Notes under the pieces: model-generated
Told to the model about the DNA's origin: nothing
The model's input: the letters and a program-made list of their open reading frames with translations, nothing else
The model's database searches: none
Shown: one piece after another, positions 56,863 to 64,000 of the stretch
Layout of the letters: the number at the start of each line of letters is the position of its first letter
Numbering within the stretch: position 1 is the stretch's first letter
NCBI GenBank assembly: GCA_027475525.1
Contig: JAMWFC010000010.1
Location: 248,001-312,000, forward strand
Direction of reading: 5' to 3'
DNA: 64,000 nucleotides
Source: Macrolepiota albuminosa
Taxonomy: Eukaryota > Basidiomycota > Agaricomycetes > Agaricales > Agaricaceae
Program-made: the position numbers and the translations under genes

Positions 56863-58404
56863 GTGGTTGCTCGATCTGTTTCCTAGTCCTTCTTTGACAT
56901 CCGTCCATCTCCTAACCATTCAGTTCACAACTTGTCTCCTTCTTGCCAACGTGTACTAAGAATATGCCCCTGGCGGGTCTGCTGTTGTTGTATAGTGTAC
57001 TTGTCTTATCCATCTCCCAGCATTTCTTTTTATCTGTATTCACTATGCATTCACAAACTGACCTAATTGCTCGCTTGCGTAGTCTTGTACTTGTTTCTTA
57101 ATTTTATGACCTTTCATGACCTCTGTACCTACATCCATAATGACCACTTGGAACTCGAATCGAAAACAGCTACTTTACTAAATATACTATACCTACTCCA
57201 ATCGGATGATCTAGAATGGAAATTGTTGTCATTTCGAAGTCGTGTCGACACTCGAATTATATAAAGCTGATGGCCTCTCAATGGCATGTTCAGGACGAAA
57301 ATTAAAAATACAAGTATTGCAGTTTGGAGGGTTGACTGCCATTGCTGGCACCCAATTGTGTTGCCTTGGGAAAAAATGAGAAGAAACCTGTTTTTTTTGG
57401 TGGTATGACTGTGGACACCATAGACAGTTCTCAATGGACAACCTATATGGGCCAGGATATTGTGGTGTAACCCGCTTCTATAAAGGGATCGGACCTCCAT
57501 GTTACCAAGGGGCAGGAATGCATTTATGCGCAAATCCCGGATTTTTGTCTGAGAAACAGTGTGGGACTCATGAACTTTTTATCCATAGTACCCACTAAAC
57601 CTTCCCTTATGCAGCTGAAACCAGGTACCCCATGGTGGTGATTGGGGTAGGTACCTGGGTGGAACCTGTTATGCCATTTTCGATGTGTCAATTTCTAATG
57701 AAAATGTTCTTAAACAAAGGAAAGTTGCCTTTTCTACAGTTCCACAGTAGAAAGCTCTCCAAACAACAGATCACAGGTTCTGACCCTAGCAGTGTCTAGT
57801 AATCAGGGTGATGGAAAATAGGCCTGAGTTCAAATTTCCCAGCATATTTGCTTTGTCACATCTTATGCTCTAATTTTGAGGTCTAATTCACAGTGAATTT
57901 ACCAATGCATTCCACTTTGTACACAAGCTATTTTGCATCTACTTTGTATAACTATAAAGTTGGGTGTTCTAAGATCATTGTTCCTACTCATCAGCTTGAG
58001 GAACAAAATTCCTTGCTTTTATGCTCTACTTTTTGAGTGTGTCATGTCTTTCTGCTTATTGCCAGATATTACATCATCAAACATGCTATCTGCCAAGATT
58101 TTTATATAATATGAGAAAACTAGCTGCAAAACTGGAGTGATAGTTTCAAAGTTCAGCCAAGTCTGGTAGGCCATCATCTAGCTATTACTTCTGGATCAAC
58201 TGCTGCAGACATTTACTCTTAGCTTTGTCTGTTTTAGACACTTGTAATGTAAATAGATTCTGATCAACCATTATTTAAATGTTCCTCAAATCAATTGAGA
58301 CAGGTTTTTTCTGATTGCATTATCCAAGGTAGCCTTATTATTTTGACCTACAAGTTAGTAAAACTCTATGGCTGGGTCATTGTTGTTGTCAAACATTACA
58401 GAAG
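56863..58404. other. 3' flank of the preceding gene, then transposon remnants
   Basis: Around 57620-57665 an inverted repeat (CCAGGTACCCCA / TGGGGTAGGTACCTGG) could be the core of a small palindromic element. Otherwise AT-rich with no gene. Confidence 0.35.
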
Positions 58405-59099
58405 TGTCAGGAGACTCATTATTTCTCTCTTTTTTTACTCTTTATTTCTTCCTTCTTCCTCTATTTATTTTTTTATTTCTTCTTTCATTCTTTCATTTTA
58501 CTGCTTCTATTCTTTCAACTCTATCTATCAATACTACTTTTAGCCTCTGTAGTGCTCTGGTTTTCTAGTTTATTGAAATCCAACCTGGATACACAGATAA
58601 TAAGTATTCAATTCTATGGTACTTGTAAGTCTGGTATTTCTATAAACTGTAAACAGATCAGCTCACCCTCAGTTTGTGTATAATCAACTGAGGGTGTCCA
58701 TTAGGATAGGGGGTGAATATATATTGGTATATGTCCATTGTTTTATACAAGACAAAGCAGCAATTAGTGTGATATTGCAAGGTGGTATTTAATCACTTAA
58801 TGGTGGCCATGATAGAAGTATCATTTAAACAAGTATGGACTGCATACATACAGCTTACATAAGCTGGAGTTTTCCTTTCTGACTTTCAAAATCCAGAGTT
58901 TTCCTACCTTGTTTGTGTAATTGTTTATTTAAAAAAATTTTGAGGTTTTAAGGTTTTGTTGTCCTGTCTAGTTGTTTCCATGCTTCTGAGGTCCCAAGAA
59001 GTGTCAGTCCTGGCATAGAAAATCTCTAGATTTGTTATTTTTAAATATTTTTCTGCTAGCTATGTGACTGAGCTATAGCCTCCAGAAGTGACTCTTACA
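58405..59099 (-). repeat. Inverted copy of the TGTAA...CTCCTGACA LTR family, with an insertion
   Basis: On the minus strand it starts TGTAAGAGTCACTTCTGGAG and ends GTCTCCTGACA. It is about 175 bp longer than the 24471-24990 copy, because an unrelated segment lies at about 58570-58840. The flanks AGAAG and AGGAA do not form a duplication. Confidence 0.7.
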
Positions 59100-60239
59100 A
59101 GGAACTTATCAAAACATATCACAAGTGCATCAGATTTCTCATCATATACAAGACAGAATTTATTCACTATGTCCATATTTGCAACTAAATAGATTAAAAC
59201 TAGCTAAATGCAAATAAAACTGACACTGCCTTCTTAAAATTGTGATTTACAAAGTAAGAACTAATTTCTTGCATTGCTGTCTTTGCCTCTTCTACTGATT
59301 GATCTGCATGGTGCTCATTGCCATATTCTTTTTTAAGAAGCCTCAACAAAGTAATTCAAATTTTATAGATCATGTCAGCCATGACTCTTGTCTGTGCTAG
59401 CTTTTTTTTTATATTTAATTGTATTCAAGGAAATCACAAGAGAATTTGAATTATTAATAATCAGTCCTGCTTAATTCTGATACATTTTAGGTTATTGCAG
59501 AGAAATCTGAAAAAAATACCTGTTAAAAACAGATAATGTATTTCTCACTATTCTTTCTCAGGAAAATCATGAATCAATTAAAGCATTGATCAAGATCTAT
59601 GCATGCAAACTGACCCTTACTTGATCCTGGTCATATCATGTCACAGTCACTCTTATCATATCACATTGCATTGTCATGTCAATACAATGGTTCTATTGTT
59701 TTTCTCTTTTTCACTGTTTACAATCATCATGTATAGTCTAGCTATGCTATTCCTTATTCTTGTCCTGTATTTTTCTCACTAGTTTCTACCTTGAAATCTA
59801 TGCAAAAGAGGAAGAGCAAACGAATAAAATTTATTTGTCTATGTCATAAGAATTGCTGTCATGTCTGATTGTAGCTGAGCACTTTATTGTCATTTTCATC
59901 TACTTACTCCTCCTCCTTAATTTTCTTTTCTTCTTTTTTGTGTCATGAGACAAGCATAAATGTAGTGGAATAGACTCATCACTATGGCAGTAGCATTCTG
60001 GTTACTTCTCTGTCACTCAAGTTTTCTTATTTATTTTTTTAATTACCTCTCCAGTATGATTGAATTCAATTATACTGTATAGTTTCATAAGCCACTCTCC
60101 TATTAGTTTTCTTATATCAGATGTTTATGCTTAATACACTGCTAGGGCCAGAAGATGTTTTTAATAGAAAAAGAATCAAAAAATCTGGCTTTTTACTATA
60201 GAAGAAAGCAAACTTTCTTTTAGTGCTGGCAGCCATTTC
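59100..60239. other. AT-rich sequence without recognised genes
   Basis: Stop-dense in all frames. Short CATATCA/GTCATGTC words repeat near 59630-59690. Confidence 0.35.
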
Positions 60240-60470
60240 TGAGGCATATTGTAAGCAGATGGTTCATCTGTCTTCACTGAGACGTGCACAATAAACTGAA
60301 ACAGGATGTATTCAAAAGATTTTCTGCCTATACACCTACTACCAACCCCCTATTTATACTCAATTGTAGTAAGGTTTGAAACCTCCCTCCAATCGTGTCC
60401 TTAATCCCCAATCCTCAGCCTCTAATCCTCCCTATCTCGATCTTATCCGCTTGTAAGCGGTATGCTTACA
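60240..60470 (-). repeat. Probable 3' LTR start of the Gypsy element, with TATA box
   Basis: Downstream of the chromodomain, the minus strand begins TGTAAGCATACCGCTTACAA at 60470. A TATAAATA box at 60351-60358 sits about 110 bp into it, as expected for the U3/R part of an LTR. The far end is not identified, so the length is unknown. Confidence 0.4.
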
Positions 60471-60490
60471 CTCATCCAACACCTGAAAAA

Positions 60491-63400
60491 TTAACTCATC
60501 CCACACGTCTCCTTTTTTCTCTCCCAGTCATCCAAAGCAATCGTATTCTCCATTTCCTTCCCACTCTTCCACTTGTTGTGATCTGGTCCATAACCACGCC
60601 ATCTAACGAGATATTGGAAATCACAACCACACTTGCGCTCATCCAAAATACAATCGATGAAATGCTCAGACTGACCATCTTCAGTTACAATTGGACTGGG
60701 CATCTCAAGCCATCGTGATGGGAATAATTCATCGTTATTTGCGATAAAAGGCAAGAGTAGACTAGTGTGGAATCAATTTAGAATATTCATGCTTTGTGGG
60801 AGATCCAAAATGTATTCTGAAGATTCTGGAAAAGCCTCCAAAATAGTGTAAGGGCCATCTTGACAAGGCATGAACTTGGCCACTCATCCATCATGTTTTT
60901 GAATATACTTGCATCAGCGATTTACCGTTGAAAGCATCACCTTGTCACCCACAGCATAAGTGATTTCAGGAGAATAAGATTTATTCGCATGATGGGCTTG
61001 CAAAATCTTCGACAACATCAAGTTGTCCATAGCCTCTAAAAAATCACTTTCTATTTCCTTGAGAACACGCAGCACTAGATCTTCAGCCAGAGTATCAATA
61101 GGCAGAGGTGGGAACAATGGCCAGATAAGACGTGGTGAAAAGGTGGATTTCAATTAAAATGGAGAGTAACCAGTGGCAGCGTTGACTGTGTTCATTATAC
61201 CAAAACGGATTCTCAGTAATGCCTTCACCCATCCCATCTGCAATCGATCAACATGAAAATGAATGCATTGAACAATAGTCTTGTTAGATCATTCAGACGC
61301 GCCATCAGTTTGAGGGTGAAATGCCGTAGACATTTTGTGCTTAATGCTAGTCAGTTTCATCAATGCCCTCCAAAAGAACGATGTAAAGAGTGTATCATAG
61401 TCAGTTATTATCTCGTAAGGAAGACCATTTTTGCAATACCAATCCTTGAAAAAAATATGAGCAAACTCCTTGCCAGTTTGAGTTGATCAACAGGGTGAGA
61501 TCTGTATATCGGCACCTGCTCAACACATCATGGAACAAAACTGGTCATAACCTTCATCGACCAGCAATGGTACTACAAAATCCAAGGTGACCAAGCCAAA
61601 TTGACTCTCTGAAGTAGGCAACAGGTGAAATGGACCAACTGGTTTCTTGGTCGAGCTCTTGTTCTGTTGACAATCAACACATGACAGAATGTAACTCTGA
61701 ACCAAATCTCTCCTCATATTAGGCCAGTAATACGAAAACCTCAAGGCCGCATAGGTCTTGTCCACACCAAAATGCCCTATTTTGTCATGGGCAATGCAAA
61801 AGAGATTCTCATGCAGCTTGTCATAGTCAGGGATAATGAGATGTTCACCGACGTACAACAATCTATTCCTCTGTTCAATTCTCGGAGGACACAAGCCCTT
61901 CTTCAAGTCTCCAATGATTTGCTTTGTGTATCTATCCACTATGTATCCTTGTCGAATTGTCTCAAGAGTGTGTTCGTCATTCTGTATCACCATGACAGGG
62001 GCAATCTCCACATTGTGATCTGATCCAGGCCACCTTGAAAGTGCATCGGCAACTGAGTTGTCCTCCCCTGGTATGTAGTTCAGTGTAAAGTCATACTGGG
62101 AAAGGAATTTCATCCATCAAGCTTGTCTCTTTAATGAGTATCAAAATTTTGTAAGGTCTTATGGTCCGTGAAAACCTTGAAATGAGATCCCAATAAATCC
62201 GTTCTCTATTTACATAAAGCCTGGACAATGGCAAGCATCTCATATTCATGCATGGGATAATTCTTTTCTGCAGCCGTAAATTGTCTCGAATTGAATGTGA
62301 CTGGTCGTGCTGTAGCCCAAGAATCACCAAAAGATAAAACTGTGCCTGTGCAATGACTGCTTGCATCACAAGTAACAAATATCTTTTTATTTCCCGGATT
62401 TTCATGGTCAATAGTCGTCAGACAATCCCTCCCCACCACCAGTCCCTTAATCTCTTCAAATGCCTTCTGATGTTCCATTGACCAGTGGGGAATACCTCCA
62501 TTGAACTCCTTCTTAGTTAGTGGAGTAAGAATTGACGTGTGCTCTGCCAAGGCCAGGAGAAAAACTGCAATGTAATGAACTAGGCCAAGAAACTGTTGAA
62601 CATGTTTTGCCTTACAAGGAACTGGCCAGATCAAAATCCTCTCCACTTTAGACACATCCGCCTCAATCCCATGCTCTGATATGTGGTGTCCAAGGAAATC
62701 AATTTTTATGCAGAAAAGATTGCTCTTCTTCAAGGAACAAAAAAGTTGTGCATCTTTTAAGTGCCGTCAAAACTCTTGAAATGTTCTCGAGATGTTCTTC
62801 AATTGAACTTGACCAAATAATGATGTTGTCCAAGTAAACATGACAAATCTTCCCAATCAATTTCCGCAAGGCCATCGTCACCCTCCATTGCTGAGTGGCA
62901 GATGCATTCTGCAACTCCATGGGCATCAGAACCCATTCTCACAGTCTAAAAGGGGTAAGAGTTGCCATGAACTTCACATCATCAGAATGGACAAGCATTT
63001 GAAAGAATGTGTTTGTCAGGTCTATTTTACCCCAGAAATGTGTCCTAGGTCATGAATAATCAGCCAAAATATTGTCAATCCATGGCAAAGGATAATTGTC
63101 AGGTATTGTATTGGCATTTAGGGTTTGGTAATCATTAACCCAACGGGGCAAGGTCATAGGATCCGATTTTGGAATGATGAAAGAAGGACTCGCATATTGA
63201 GATGATGATGGGCAAATATGGCCAGCTGCCACATGTTGTTCAATAAGAGTCTGCCAGCCATCCCTGTATTTGCAAGGACAAGAATAACTCCTCACCACTG
63301 TAATCTTTGCAAGGGGCTTCACCTGGATTCTATGGTATACACTTGTTGGGAGATCAGTCGCATGAGGAATGTCATCTGGAAACAATGACGCAAAACGTCG

Positions 63401-64000
63401 CTTCATCTTGGCATCCATCTGTCCTAACCTCTCCTTAAAGGCAAGTGCCTCAATTCACGTTCTAATCAAACCCAGCACTAATGGCTCCCCTGTTGATATG
63501 GCCTCCTGCCTCCCCTCTCCCTGTCCCCTCATTGCAAATCTCTCATTGAGCTCAAAATGAACAGATTTCTGAACTTCTCAAGCCATCTTCAACCCAACAC
63601 GCATCTTCTCATAATCTTGTCTCGCCACTTTCTTTTCTAGTTTTCACTTAATGTGTGGTTTGACAGGCAGTGGAACTCTAATTGGAGGATGTAGTAAATC
63701 AAAATTCTCATTCATTGCAATAGCAGAACGTAACAGGGAATCGACAACAATATGATTTTTTTGTAAAAAGTCCAGGCCCAAGATTAATTCAGAGTGCAAA
63801 TTGGGGCATACAACAAATATTTGAGAACAAGAATGCCATTGGGAACAGGGAGAAACCATGACCAGTTTAACGTATCGGGATAATATTTTTGAGTCTTAAC
63901 TCTTCTTCGTGAATGCAGTGGATACTTTGAATGGTTGGCGTAAGGAATGAGTCGGCAACCCCAGCCTATCCATGAGCATCGAAGAAATCAGTGCTGGTGG
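60491..64000 (-). pseudogene. Ty3/Gypsy chromovirus pol, decayed, 5' part beyond the window
   Basis: From the right edge leftward the minus strand encodes pol domains in the classical order. An aspartic protease tail (LILGLDFLQKNHIVVD, about 63750-63800) comes first. Reverse transcriptase follows (RWVNDYQTLNANTIPDNYPL; KIDLTNTFFQ; VYLDNIIIW at 62825-62836), then RNase H (VTCDASSHCTGTVLSFG, ending YIPGEDNSVADALSRWPGSD). The integrase has an HHCC zinc region (IAHDKIGHFGVDKTYAAL; CVDCQQNK) and core (DYDTLFTSFFW; HPQTDGASE). The chromodomain (DFQYLVRWRGYGPDHNKWKS, about 60600) targets such elements to heterochromatin. Several frame breaks and stops are present. The YxDD catalytic motif of the polymerase reads YLDN, which should abolish activity. 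Confidence 0.9.

Overview
This window looks like nuclear DNA from a mushroom-forming fungus (Basidiomycota, probably Agaricomycetes). The host-type genes are cut by many short GT-AG introns of about 50-75 nt. The protein families (HAM1-like, BTB, cytochrome P450, siderophore MFS transporter) and the transposons (KDZ, Harbinger, Copia, Ty3/Gypsy chromovirus) fit that group. I cannot name the species.

The window alternates between gene islands and transposon-filled AT-rich stretches. Gene island 1 (1-9.4 kb) holds a siderophore-iron transporter running off the left edge, with two candidate iron-regulatory GATA sites upstream, a small Pro/Gln/Ser-rich unknown protein, and a complete 12-exon HAM1-like gene. 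Transposon region 1 (about 9.6-16.2 kb) has decayed Gypsy gag and protease pieces and a gag-only Copia element with LTRs, primer-binding site and target duplication; a palindromic MITE sits inside one of its LTRs. Gene island 2 (about 16.3-19.6 kb) is a complete four-exon P450.

Transposon region 2 (about 19.8-51 kb) contains a structured three-hairpin segment, a 700-bp TA-flanked MITE, members of one solo-LTR family, a 2.8-kb PIF/Harbinger element with terminal repeats, and the main object of the window: an about 18.8-kb KDZ-type DNA transposon (28,885-47,682). It has inverted ends of about 2 kb. Inside are a KDZ transposase with its N-terminal CxC2 cysteine cluster, an acidic-repeat gene and a related partial gene, an unrecognised plus-strand gene, and a broken gene with a Zn2Cys6-like cluster and a coiled coil. 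Its ends carry tRNA-like modules with pol III A/B-box-like motifs and a 215-bp tandem array.

Fifteen tandem duplications, all spaced 77 bp (one 78), are scattered through 33.1-46.6 kb inside the KDZ element. They break its reading frames and look like an assembly artefact at contig joins, so several apparent frameshifts in the KDZ genes are probably not real.

Gene island 3 (about 51-57 kb) has a BTB gene and a single-exon Ser/Pro/Arg-rich protein. The right end (about 57-64 kb) has another solo LTR and a decayed Ty3/Gypsy chromovirus pol region running off the right edge, with protease, reverse transcriptase, RNase H, integrase and chromodomain pieces and a mutated reverse-transcriptase catalytic motif.
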